The notes beneath the pieces were generated by a model, which did not search any database, was not told where the DNA came from, and worked only from the letters and a program-made list of their open reading frames with translations. A program made the translations under genes and the position numbers. 64,000 nt of DNA. Source: Bolinopsis microptera (Eukaryota > Ctenophora > Tentaculata > Lobata > Bolinopsidae). Below, piece after piece: positions 12,780 through 23,133 of this stretch (position 1 is its first letter; each line of letters begins with the position of its first letter). Location: contig NC_087082.1 of the NCBI RefSeq assembly GCF_026151205.1, positions 3,885,408 through 3,949,407 on the forward strand, given 5' to 3'.

Positions 12780-14045
12780 TTGCAGCCACCTCATCATGAG
12801 CAGAAACCTGTGGAACTGTTCAAAAACGATTTTATAGATCAGAAGACTGCGGAAGAACTAGTTGACCTATTTGATTTGAGCAGCACAGACTTCAAAATTG
12901 AAAACGAACGCTCCTGCCTATCATATGGGGAACGGTACGATTATCCTGGATCTAAGTCGTCCAAGACACCAAAGGCAATACCACCACCCTTGAGAAAACT
13001 CATCGACAGAATCAACAGTGAGTTTTGTTCAGGTGACCAACCTCAGGTTAACAGCTGTTTGGTGAATCGGTTTGACGGCACAAGCAGCACCTTGCCTAGA
13101 CACTCTGATAACGAGCCTTCTATCCACCCGGAATCAAGTATCTTTACAGTCTCTCTTGGTACTGCATGTCATGTTTCTTTCTCTGATGCTAGTACAGGTA
13201 TTGATGAGCACAAGCAACTATGTGGCCCAGGATCATTATATGTAATGACTCGTCGTAGCCAAGCACTGTTCCACCATCGTATCGATGCAGGCGAGATAAC
13301 TGGGCTGCGCTACAGTATAACATTGAGATCAGTCAGTTCCCTGAATAGAAACGCTACATGTATCATTGGGGACTCGAACACCGGCGGACTGAAATTCGGT
13401 TCTGATCCTGCCAAGTCATTCGGCAAATGGCTTCCTGGAAAACGATTCTTTGCCCCAACTGTCGATAGCATTGATCCTTATGTGTCCTGTGGCTATAGAA
13501 ACTGTGTTATATTGTGTGGGGTTAATGACCTGAAACAAACAGATGTAAAAAGCCAAAACGATATTGATATAATCTACAACCATCTAGTTTCAAAAATTGC
13601 CCAGATTCAATCTATTAATCCGGGTGTGCATGTATATGTTTGTCCAACAATTCCTTCTAAACGTGCTGATTTAAATAGAAAGCTTATATACTTTAACAGT
13701 TTGATTCGATGTAGGCTGCTCCCGTCCAATTTTGGTGTCAGTTATGTGGATGGATTTGATGAGTTCTGTGATAGGGATGGTCTCCTTGACCGCTCTCTCT
13801 CTCGCGACCTCAACAAATACCAAAAACCGGACTTCCTTCACCTCAACTGGAGGGGACTAGCAAAGTTAGGTCAATTTATTCGTAACACTGTTCTTCTCAG
13901 GATTAACGGTGGTATCGACAAAAGGAAGAGGAGGTCCACAAGGGTAGACGATAGATCCTACAGGGATGCGACTGCTGGAAGAGAAACTGGTCCTGTTGTT
14001 CCTGCTGCTGCTAGTCAGGGTCACGTGGATGGTTACCAACCATGA
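12780..14045 (+). CDS. LINE ORF1: AlkB-like 2OG-Fe(II) dioxygenase fused to SGNH esterase
   Basis: The frame is open from 12744 with no ATG; 12780 is a TTG. Residues ~10-190 look like an AlkB-type 2-oxoglutarate/Fe(II) oxygenase: HSD (H108, D110) as first metal ligands, a second His at FHHRI (165/166), and the closing RYSITLR (R177-R183), which matches the RxxxxxR 2OG and substrate region. Residues ~193-360 look like an SGNH hydrolase: GDSN with nucleophile S199, GVND with N249, and DFLH with D351/H354. Esterase domains are known in CR1-type ORF1 proteins; the oxygenase is the unusual part. All catalytic residues are present, so both domains could be active if a start codon is supplied. The 3' end overlaps ORF2 by ATGA. 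Confidence 0.8.
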   Translation: MQPPHHEQKPVELFKNDFIDQKTAEELVDLFDLSSTDFKIENERSCLSYGERYDYPGSKSSKTPKAIPPPLRKLIDRINSEFCSGDQPQVNSCLVNRFDGTSSTLPRHSDNEPSIHPESSIFTVSLGTACHVSFSDASTGIDEHKQLCGPGSLYVMTRRSQALFHHRIDAGEITGLRYSITLRSVSSLNRNATCIIGDSNTGGLKFGSDPAKSFGKWLPGKRFFAPTVDSIDPYVSCGYRNCVILCGVNDLKQTDVKSQNDIDIIYNHLVSKIAQIQSINPGVHVYVCPTIPSKRADLNRKLIYFNSLIRCRLLPSNFGVSYVDGFDEFCDRDGLLDRSLSRDLNKYQKPDFLHLNWRGLAKLGQFIRNTVLLRINGGIDKRKRRSTRVDDRSYRDATAGRETGPVVPAAASQGHVDGYQP

Positions 14046-17000
14046 CTCCCCTCATTAAGGAGGTATGTCCTGTCTGTTCTAAGAACATAGTCATCGGCCA
14101 AACAATAGTTGAATGTTTTCACTGTGACTGCATAATGCACCATAAATGCTATCGCAAATCAAATCCAAATAGCCAATCTAATGAGTTTTACTGTACTCGT
14201 TGTATCCATTTAGACAAGGTTAAATACAACCCATTTAAACTACTCACTGACAATGACGACGACGACAACAACCTAGACGAATACACAACCAAAATCTCAA
14301 ATACTTTAAATGATTGTAACTCATACACTGCATCTGACCTTACAAATATTCTCTGCAACCAAGTAAAGAAACAATCATCTATTCTCTTTCAAAATATTGA
14401 TGGAAATAAATCAAATTTTGACAACCTTGCCATTGAAACCTGTAGGTACAAAACAAAATTCTCCGTAATAGCTCTAGCTGAAACCAACACTGGAAAAGAA
14501 TTAAGCAGTCTATTTCAGCTCGACGGTTATAATAGTTACTATCAGGACACAGCACCTAACAAACAAAAGGGCACTGGAGTAGCCCTTTATGTTGACGATA
14601 AATTAAATGCTACTGTAATTGAGAATATATCACAAGTCACAGAACATCTAGAAATACTTGTCTTATCATTAAGTAACGAAGATCAACCTGTTAATGTAGG
14701 TGTTTTGTATCGTCCACCAAGTGGCTGTATTTCCCAAGCTCTAGTTGAACTTTCTAACCTTCTTGATCACATGCCGAAGTTTAGTTATCTAGCTGGAGAC
14801 TTTAATATCGATCTTCATGATAAAGATAACAAAAATGTTCAAAAATATGAAGAAATATTATTCAGTAAAGGATTTTGTCCGTTAATATCTATTGTTACCC
14901 ACGAAAAACCAGGCTGTAAAGCATCCTGCATAGATAACATTATTACTAACGATATTGAGAATGTGATTACTTCAGGCACCCTAAAAGAACGAATAACTCA
15001 TCACTCACCTATTTTTAACACATTTAACTGGAATGTTGAAGTCAACTCTGAAAAAACTTCTTTTAAACAATATTACGACTTCTGTCAATCAAATGTTAAC
15101 GGCTTCCTAGTGGATCTTGAAGATGAGCTTAAAACTAAAACAATCCATAACTTTACTGAATTCCATGACACTTACAAAAACTGCGTCGAAAAATCGTTTA
15201 AATTAGAGACCCCGAAAACCTCTAAGAGAACTGTTCAGGTTAACCCTTGGATAACTCCCGGTCTCATTTGCTCAATTAATAATCAGCATAAACTGTACGA
15301 AAATTGGGTTGAGATAAGAAATAGAAAATGTAAACTCGGGGAAACTGATAACAAGGGCGGCATTTGCCAGTGCCCTGAATGCTCACTAAAACGTAGTCGC
15401 TACCTTATCTACAAAGAATACAGAAAAGTCCTAAAGAAAACACGTCAAACTGTGAAAACAGAATACTTCTCTGGTAAATTTGCTGAAAATAGCGGTGATA
15501 GTAAAAAGACCTGGGAACTAATAAATCGTATAAGAGGTAAACGGCGGCGTGAAATAAAGCCGCTGTTCACCATAGACAACGTTAAGATAACAAATAGAAG
15601 GATCATAGCAAACGAATTCAATAAATATTTTGTATCATTAGCCTCTGACCTAAATACCGCTTACAATGATCTTGGACAAATTAACATAAACAGTATACCT
15701 AGTTTCTATGATTATCTACCGCTTTCAAACACTTCCAGCATTTACATGCATGACTGCACAACAGACGAGGTTAGCAAAATCATATCTGAACTTAAAAATG
15801 GCAAGGCAAGTGACATACCGATTCATGTAATTAAGCAGTCCTCTAAAATAGTTACTCCTTTACTCACTGTACTGTATAACGAATGTATGAAAGATGGCAT
15901 ATTTCCAGATGACCTTAAAGTTGGAAGGATTAGTCCCATTTACAAGAAAGATAACCAGGAACTCCTTGAAAACTATAGACCTGTATCAACGCTAGCTGTG
16001 TTTGGTAAAATATTTGAAAAGATTATATTCAATAGATTATACAGCTTCTTTCATTCACAGAACTCCTTATATGAAAACCAGTACGGATTCCGTAAAAATC
16101 ACTCGACCAGTTATGCCCTAAATTACTCAGTGAACCACGTAGAATCTTGCCTCAAGAAAAAACAACACGTTCTTGGAATATTTATTGATCTTAGTAAAGC
16201 CTTTGATACAATATCACATGAAAAGTTACTGCATAAGTTAGAAAATTATGGAATCCGTGGAAATGCAAATAACCTTATAGCAAGTTACCTGTCGAACAGA
16301 TACCAGTATGTCTCGGTATTAGGTGAAGAATCCGAGAAACTTCCAGTAGTCTATGGAGTGCCGCAGGGGAGCTGTCTTGGTCCCTTACTTTTTATTATTT
16401 ATATTAATGACATCCGTAACTCATCAATTATAGGAAAGTTTATACTATTTGCCGACGACACTAACATATTTATAGAAGACACATGTGTCAAAAGACTATA
16501 CGAAAAAGGAAATGAAGTTCTATCATTTGTGTACAAGTATATGAAACTAAACTTATTACATATTAACATTAAGAAATGTTGTTTTATTCATTTTAAACCC
16601 TCACGGGCCAAAGAGGAAGTAGAAAATGACGAGAACATACTAACTTTAAATAATGTAGTTATCAAAAGAGTTCAAGAAGCTAAATTTCTAGGCGTTATTA
16701 TTGACGACCAACTTAACTGGAAATCACATACGCAGTCACTTAACTCAAAACTTAAATGCGAAGTAGGAAAGCTGTGCAGAATACGACACATTGTCCCAAA
16801 GCAGTATTATAAGGATTTATATCATACTCTATTTGAATCACATTTAGGATTTGGAATATCTGTGTGGGGTGGTATTAGCAATAACCGACTTGAACCTATC
16901 TTTAAAACACAGAAAAAGTGTATAAGAATTCTGTTTGGGGATAGAGAAGCTTACCTAGAGAAGTTTAAAACGTGTGCCCGAACACGACCTGTTGATAAGC

Positions 17001-17395
17001 AAAGACTGGGGGTGGACTTTTACCAAAAAGAACACTCCAAGCCCTTGTTTAAAACCCACAGGTTGTTGACGGTCCACAATCTGTACAAGTACACTTGTCT
17101 CTTAGAACTATTCAAAATTAATAAGTTAGAGGAACCATTATCACTGTACTCATCATTTAACAGGTCACCACGACGAGAGGATTATTTCATTACATCACAA
17201 CCATCCTCACAATTCATCTACCAATCATCCTACATGTGGAACAGCTGTCGACAAACATCAAGTAAGATAAGTTTTAATACTCCGACAAACGGGTTTAAGA
17301 ATATATTGAAAATTGCCTTACGAGAATTGCAATTCAAGCATGATACACTTGATTGGTGTGAGCTTAATTTTGCCACAAATGAGCTCAAGTTCTGA
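14042..17395 (+). CDS. LINE ORF2: PHD finger, APE-type endonuclease, reverse transcriptase
   Basis: 1117 aa, uninterrupted. Residues ~8-56 hold a PHD-like zinc finger (CPVC...CFHCDCIMHHKC...CTRC). Residues ~110-330 are an apurinic-type endonuclease: QNIDGN, AETNT, GTGVALYV, GDFNIDL and THHSP. Reverse transcriptase covers about 560-870: FIDLSKAFDTI (motif A), GVPQGSCLGPLLF (motif B) and FADD at residue 803 (motif C), then a thumb and C-terminal domain. The intact frame suggests recent activity. The start codon at 14042 overlaps the ORF1 stop (ATGA), as expected for termination-reinitiation coupling. Confidence 0.95.
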   Translation: MTPLIKEVCPVCSKNIVIGQTIVECFHCDCIMHHKCYRKSNPNSQSNEFYCTRCIHLDKVKYNPFKLLTDNDDDDNNLDEYTTKISNTLNDCNSYTASDLTNILCNQVKKQSSILFQNIDGNKSNFDNLAIETCRYKTKFSVIALAETNTGKELSSLFQLDGYNSYYQDTAPNKQKGTGVALYVDDKLNATVIENISQVTEHLEILVLSLSNEDQPVNVGVLYRPPSGCISQALVELSNLLDHMPKFSYLAGDFNIDLHDKDNKNVQKYEEILFSKGFCPLISIVTHEKPGCKASCIDNIITNDIENVITSGTLKERITHHSPIFNTFNWNVEVNSEKTSFKQYYDFCQSNVNGFLVDLEDELKTKTIHNFTEFHDTYKNCVEKSFKLETPKTSKRTVQVNPWITPGLICSINNQHKLYENWVEIRNRKCKLGETDNKGGICQCPECSLKRSRYLIYKEYRKVLKKTRQTVKTEYFSGKFAENSGDSKKTWELINRIRGKRRREIKPLFTIDNVKITNRRIIANEFNKYFVSLASDLNTAYNDLGQININSIPSFYDYLPLSNTSSIYMHDCTTDEVSKIISELKNGKASDIPIHVIKQSSKIVTPLLTVLYNECMKDGIFPDDLKVGRISPIYKKDNQELLENYRPVSTLAVFGKIFEKIIFNRLYSFFHSQNSLYENQYGFRKNHSTSYALNYSVNHVESCLKKKQHVLGIFIDLSKAFDTISHEKLLHKLENYGIRGNANNLIASYLSNRYQYVSVLGEESEKLPVVYGVPQGSCLGPLLFIIYINDIRNSSIIGKFILFADDTNIFIEDTCVKRLYEKGNEVLSFVYKYMKLNLLHINIKKCCFIHFKPSRAKEEVENDENILTLNNVVIKRVQEAKFLGVIIDDQLNWKSHTQSLNSKLKCEVGKLCRIRHIVPKQYYKDLYHTLFESHLGFGISVWGGISNNRLEPIFKTQKKCIRILFGDREAYLEKFKTCARTRPVDKQRLGVDFYQKEHSKPLFKTHRLLTVHNLYKYTCLLELFKINKLEEPLSLYSSFNRSPRREDYFITSQPSSQFIYQSSYMWNSCRQTSSKISFNTPTNGFKNILKIALRELQFKHDTLDWCELNFATNELKF

Positions 17396-18968
17396 TTTAT
17401 GTGAGTTACTAAAATGACCATATATCTTTTCTCATACATATAACCACTGCACTCCAACCAAAAACATTACTTACACCATACTCCACAAATGATATATATA
17501 TATATACACAAACACACTAGTACCGAGCAATCGCACTGTAAAACATGCTCACGATACACTCAAAATTGGAAATATTCAACGGCTTGTATATGAAACTTAC
17601 ACTTACACTCAGTGTACACCCAGTGTTAACTAGTATTACACACTGGTAAACTCTACGTAACGCGCGAAAATAATAATTCTATGGCGTTTTCATTGTCACA
17701 TTTCACGTCGACGGGATTAAACGCGCGCGCGCGTAACGTCTTATCTTACTGCTATCTCAACGAATAAACACACAACGACTTTGACAATTGACCGACGACT
17801 TAACGATTGTGAGTTATGACGGACTTAACTGTATGGGTCAACTACTAAAACTGCATTGTATACTATCTTAATCATTATACTGGACATGAGATGACGAAGT
17901 ATCTTGAGCAGCACTTTGTACCTCCACTTAGAACTTGATTAGTCACGAACAATAGAATCATTATAAATCAATACAATAAAACATCTTGATCAATAAATGC
18001 CTAGCAGCACCAGACAGCAGCCGTGTACCTTTTTCGACTCCACGGAGTCCCTGATGGACTTTTGTTTACTTTTGTTAATAATTTGACCGCAACCTTTCTT
18101 TCTCGAAACACAAATCCTACTGTACTTCATTACAGTATTAAGATAATATAATATAAAGCAAATCATGTGAATATATGACTACGAAATAGATCTATAGACT
18201 TGTCCATAATATTTAATACCGTATTGATGGTTTTGAATTTTGTATATTGAATTTTAATGTGAAGCGTTTACTCTTCCCCCTCGGCAATTAATTAGAAAGT
18301 TAGATTAATGACAATAATTGCCAAATGACGTAGTAGATATAGATGTTCAATGTTGTAGAGTGATTTCAAGAGTAGTGGTCCACAGGGGCCCGAAAAAGCC
18401 GTACAGGCACTTGGGTCCTTATCCTTGTCACTAGTCCCAATTGGATTCACTTTACACAAAACATGAACGTTTACAATTTAGACGTACACATTGGCACGAT
18501 ATTTATTAGAAAGCAAACAGTATAAAATAATACGTGCGTGCGCGGCTTGAGCCGCGCCGCATAACAATTTATGCGTTTAGGGGCTGGAGTACGCGTGTTT
18601 ACAGATTAATGAATTGTTGCATTGTAAATATTTAAAGTTGACGATATATTATGATTTAATAGTAAATTTTTCAAAGCCGGCTTTGGACTTAGGTAAAATT
18701 ATAATTTATTTATTTAAAAGAAAAAACCACGGATAGTTTTTAATTTACATAGTCGTATAACTATAATCAAGTTAATCCTGTTTTCAAGAATGCGCGGCTT
18801 TGGCGGCCAGTTATTGACTTGTACATAAAATTGAATTTTAAATAGAAATGTGAATGTATTAAAATTTAAAACTTTCAAAACGGAGGCTTATAAATATTAT
18901 TATATTATGATTGTAAAATAAAGGATAAAATTTTAAATTTGTTTCACTAAAAAAAAAATTTGTTTCAC
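17396..18968 (+). other. LINE 3' untranslated region
   Basis: AT-rich, with a CG-rich dinucleotide run near 17720 and no reading frame of note. The minus-strand frame at 18859-19086 runs across the LINE/inverted-repeat junction and is not a gene. Confidence 0.6.
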
Positions 18969-19505
18969 TTCTGAGCTGTTCATAGTTTGACTGAAAAATA
19001 GAGATGCACATCCAAATTTTAGGGCGCGGTTGCCATGGAAATGTACAAAAAATGTGTTTTTTGCAATTTTTGACGAAAGTGAGCACTTTAGGCTATATGT
19101 TTATTAATAAGTCTCATATAAATGTGCTGATTCCGCATCTTTTAAGCCTAATTTTAACTCTGTAGGTGCAATGGGTCCTGAGATATCGAATTTTTCCAGA
19201 TTTCTGAGGTTCCCGAGCGCGGTTGTCATGGAAACGGCTTGGGGAACACCTAAATTTCCGAATTTTTCAAAAATAATTTTTTTGGTTACTATTTACGTCT
19301 ATGGGGATGTACAAAAAACTTTCCAAGATGATCGGACGAAAAAGTGAAAATTCAGGTCAGTCTAATCTAGAGCAAAACGCGCAGTTTTGCTAGTACTTTA
19401 GTTAAGTTTTCGAAATTGTCCCACATTCAAACGACGATTTGGCGCCCCCCTAAGACAGCGCCCCCCTGCACAGCGGGGTCAGCAGGGCCTTTCGTTACGC
19501 CACTG
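18969..19505 (-). repeat. Right terminal inverted repeat
   Basis: Reverse complement of the left repeat at 10365-10916. It begins TCTGAGCTGTTCATAG, continuing the tandem-array unit interrupted by the LINE, and ends GTTACGCCACTG. Confidence 0.9.
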
Positions 19506-20614
19506 CAAATAACACTCATTGCTCCCACACATTATATGATATTAATGTATCGTATATAAGCAAATAAAGCCTGGTGTCCTGTTAGGAAAACAAATTTTAG
19601 GAAAACAAATTTAAATTTTGGTATTTATTAATAACAATCAAAACATATCATATCATAAAAATAAAGCCGCGCGATGGTTGACTGCCTCAGTAAGGTGAAT
19701 AATTTAAGCTTGAAGGTGCGCATTTACAGAACCTTATGCGGCGATCACATATTCACGAGGACCTGTGAGCGCCAAAATTAATTTAAAGTTTCTAGAAATC
19801 ATACATCACTACGAGTTACTCATGCTTTTGGATTATAAGAGTGCGGATTGTCAGGTATTTCATTCATTCATACTTAATCGGTTTAAAGCTGTATATTTAG
19901 AACTCACTATTGTTTAAACTACGAAAGCAGAACGTAGATAATGGACAATATACCGACGACAATACCAAGGACCCGAGTGCTGCATTGACTTTTCCGGATC
20001 CGTTTTTACCGAAGGCTTATCCACTAGTTACTCATGCTGCATGTATGGTATGATAATATTTTGTCTTATCTCTAGCAAGCATTCTGTAAATTGAAGTGTC
20101 GTATTTATTATAGAAGAGCCAGCCAACCTCCGCATTATAATCTTTTGTGTGCCAAGTTCGTTTATGAAATCTAATCATATAATAAGATTGATCCAATAGT
20201 CTAAGATGAACGGTATATCATAGCTCATCGTTATTAAAATCCGAATGGATGAATTAATCAAGTAATGTTCCCTTTCAACACAACTAAACAACAAACAAAT
20301 GCTTGCTCACCCGACGACGGCGTCGAGAAATTATTAAATTATGCATTTGCGCCATACTGGACACATTTTATATTTAATATTTTGTGGTTTGTAGAAATTA
20401 GTGTCATCTACAGTATAGCTTAACTGGCGAGCAAGCATCGTCCCACTCGGCCGGGACGAAAATACCGAGTCCAATCACAGAAAGTTAACCAAAAGATAAA
20501 AATAAGAGCTCAGATATCAACAAAAATCACACGCTCCAGACGACGGGGGAAGATTTAATTATTTATTATATTATGCCAGTTATTTGCAAAAATACAAAGC
20601 AAAACTAGCTTCTG

Positions 20615-20959
20615 TTACTGGGCGGCACTCGGCTTAGCATGTCATTCCACCAAATTTTTATGAACATTGAAGCCTGGGGTCCCCGGCCCAGGTTGACGGA
20701 TGTTACTCGTCTTATAGCGCGATGCACTACTGGGTCGCGCGCGCATCCAATAATGCTTCTCGGTAGATCGGCGAAATACACCACTGTGCCTCACCGAGTT
20801 GCGAAGGATTTACATCGTGAATCAATTACACGTCTAAATTTCTTCGAAGTAGCGCGCGCCGCTTTCTTCTCGAAATGTTTTACCTGAGGACCCCAGGCTA
20901 TTATGTTCATTAACATAATATAGATTTGGCGGAATGACAGGCTGAGCGCGGCCCAGTAA
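20615..20959. mobile_element. Fold-back element with about 75-bp inverted ends
   Basis: It begins TTACTGGGC and ends GCGGCCCAGTAA. The ends share an inverted segment containing GGAATGACAGGCTGAGCGCG and TTATGTTCAT. The centre (about 20713-20825) is a minus-oriented copy of a second repeat (GATTCACGATGTCAAT...GCGCTACAA). The plus-strand frame at 20639-20887 is this repeat, not a gene. Confidence 0.7.
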
Positions 20960-21444
20960 GAAATGTTAAATGTTAAATGGCCTGAGGCAAGTGCTACGGA
21001 AAGGCTTGACCATTGTTAATGATTTGGCCCGGCGCGCGCTACTTCGTTGCACTTGCACAATATTTCGAGAAGAAAGCGGCGCGCGCTACTTCGAAGAAAT
21101 TTATACGAGTAACATCCGTCAACAGAAAGGCCCGCGGCTTAAGTGCTAAGAAGTAGCGCGCGTTTGGCTTGTCCGTTAACAATGGACAAGTCCCACTGTC
21201 CTAGGTCAAGCTTCTGTTGTTAACGGGTGATACTCGTAAAATATTTGTTCCATATAGGACCGTCGATGAGTCCAACTCGGCGCGCGTCTTGGGAGGTTAT
21301 AAACCTACAAAGTTGATTTAATACAAGTGCAGAAAATTATTCTAAATTTAAGCAAAAAATAGCACATTTTGACTTTTATTCACGAGGTCAATCCTCAACA
21401 TCAAACATGCAACAGCTCGGCGAGGCTTATATATTAGTGCAGTG

Positions 21445-21524
21445 TTACTGGGCCGCGCTTAGCCTGTCATTCCACCGAATCTCTATTCATATGTTTATGA
21501 ACATAATAGCCTGAGGTCCCCAGG
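21445..21524 (-). repeat. Copy of the GGAATGACAGGCTGAGCGCG repeat
   Basis: Minus-oriented copy (TTACTGGGCC...CTGAGGTCCCCAGG) of the fold-back end repeat. Preceded by a decayed piece of the GATTCACGATGTCAAT family (CAGCTCGGCGAGGC). Confidence 0.75.
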
Positions 21525-22087
21525 TAAAGTGTAGTGGTGCATATTTGTTACAAATTTTTACCACCTTTTTTGTTTTTGGATTTTCACCCGAGGAAAAATG
21601 AAGGGATTTGTTTTATTTTTGTTTTTGCACTATTTTGTGCGGCTGTGTTTTAGCTATCTTTATTATGCAGGTTTTATTTTAATTATGCAAATTTTTTCTG
21701 ATATGCCAACAAATTTAACTTGCTTAAAAGTTTTTAAAACTTGATACATGTTGCGTTCGTCGCTTCGCGCGCAAATAGTGGCATGCAACATTGCAACGTA
21801 TGTCAATAAAAAACAAAAACATTGTTTATTTGGCCCGTTGCTTTGCAAACCAGAGCAACGATCTGATCTCGCGATGGGTTGACATTATCAATCAAAATAA
21901 ATGAAGATCTGACGACCGTACCCTGCACCTGAAATAAAACATTGACTTACCCCATGAGCTGACATGCATAATGATAATCAAATTGACGGGTCGACGGGAG
22001 ATAAACTCGTAAAATATTTGTTCCAAATATTAGACCGCGTCGACGATTCGAACTCGGCCGGCGCGTTTTGGTAGGTCATAAACTTAA

Positions 22088-22214
22088 TTGACGATGTCAG
22101 ATGTCAATTCATGGCAGCTCGGCGCGGCACCAGGCACAGTAGCGCATCTCGCCGATCTAGCCAGAGAAGCCTTATTGAGTGCGCGGCGCGGCACAGTAAC
22201 GCATCGCGCTACAA
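22088..22214 (+). repeat. Copy of the GATTCACGATGTCAAT...CGCGCTACAA repeat family
   Basis: Contains GCAGCTCGGCGCGGCAC, GCATCTCGCCGATCTA and the terminal CGCATCGCGCTACAA. CpG-rich and non-coding. Confidence 0.75.
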
Positions 22215-22354
22215 GTTTGCTCTATCCAGAGCCCTTGCGCTTGCAGAAATAAGCGCGCCCGAAGTGGCGTGAAAGCACATGGTTAGGTGAACTACAAGTC
22301 ATAAACCTACAACTACAAGCCCCACAAATGACTCATTTTGCACCCCTAATGCTT

Positions 22355-22479
22355 AATTGACGATGTCAATTCATGGCAGCTCGGCGCGGCACAGTAGCGC
22401 ATCTCGCCGATCTAGCCAGAGAAGCTGTGAGAAGCCTTATTGAGTGCGCGGCGCGGCACAGTAACGCATCGCGCTACAA
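22355..22479 (+). repeat. Second direct copy of the same repeat family
   Basis: Nearly identical to 22088-22214, so this is a local direct duplication. The reading frame at 22440-22652 starts inside it and shows no domain. Confidence 0.75.
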
Positions 22480-23050
22480 CCCTAATGCCTATAATTATAT
22501 ATGGGAATCATTGTATCTTAAGTCGTGACCCCCATCGTCGTTTCACTATAGTGAGTAGAGTAACTAGAGTTTCTACGATACAGGGGGAGCCGCGCACTCG
22601 TGCGCGGCGGGTCATACAACGTATGACAAGGGAATCCCAGGTGTCTTTCTGACGGTAGTTAAAAGTTTTTCAAGTGCGGTCGATCCTTAGACGCCTGGAG
22701 AAAAAGTACTTTAACTTTTTTCCCTATCCAGATTCAAACTTTTTTGGGGTGGTTCCTGAGACTATGGACAACACATTTGACATTCTTGTAGAAAACTGCT
22801 TATCGTAATTTTTCCCAGATGGTTATTGGTTAAAGCTGTATTTTAATTTATGTTAATTATCCCTAACTATTGGCTTTAAGTTTAATGGTTCTATATTGTT
22901 TTAGAATTAGCTCGTTGCGAATATATCGACATTTTTATCATTTCTGTAGCAATTTCTGGAGATGCCTTTGGGATGATGATTAATCACTCTACACTCGACT
23001 GTCACGTGACTTTTTCAACCCGTTCTCCAGCTGGTTCTGAACGACTTTTC

Positions 23051-23133
23051 GAAACCCTAACCCTCTAATCTGATCCCAACCCTAACCCTAACCCAATCCT
23101 TAACAAAAACATATGCTGAAACCCTAACCCTAA
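23051..23133. repeat. Interstitial telomere-type repeats (CCCTAA)n
   Basis: Three short blocks of AACCCTAACCCTAA separated by diverged sequence. The strand shown is the C-rich one; the unit is TTAGGG, the common animal telomere motif. Confidence 0.85.

Larger units (their letters stand above)
12761..18968 (+). mobile_element. CR1-like non-LTR retrotransposon (LINE), probably 5'-truncated
   Basis: It contains two overlapping intact ORFs and about 1.57 kb of 3' sequence ending near a repeated ATTTGTTTCACT/A-run tail (18930-18968). Removing it rejoins the host array cleanly (CTGTAGTTCT...TCTGAGCTGTTC), so it inserted in an array unit. ORF1 has no ATG upstream of its conserved domain, and the frame opens directly into array sequence, which fits 5' truncation on insertion. 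Lineage is inferred from the SGNH-type ORF1 plus the APE-type endonuclease and FADD reverse transcriptase. Confidence 0.8.
10365..19505. mobile_element. hAT-like element with long terminal inverted repeats, split by a LINE
   Basis: The ends read CAGTGGCGTAACG and CGTTACGCCACTG. Terminal inverted repeats of about 540 bp (10365-10916 and 18969-19505) match closely except for a diverged block near their outer parts. No transposase is visible. Without the inserted LINE the element would be about 2.9 kb: left repeat, tandem array, right repeat. An 8-bp flank CAAATTAC/CAAATAAC matches at 7 of 8 bases, but the left copy is offset by 3 bp from the end, so a target duplication is only suggested. Confidence 0.75.

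Noticed and set aside
10357-19513. Target-site duplication CAAATTAC/CAAATAAC for the long-TIR element
   Set aside because: Only 7 of 8 bases match and the left copy is offset by 3 bp from the element end, so it was not called as certain.
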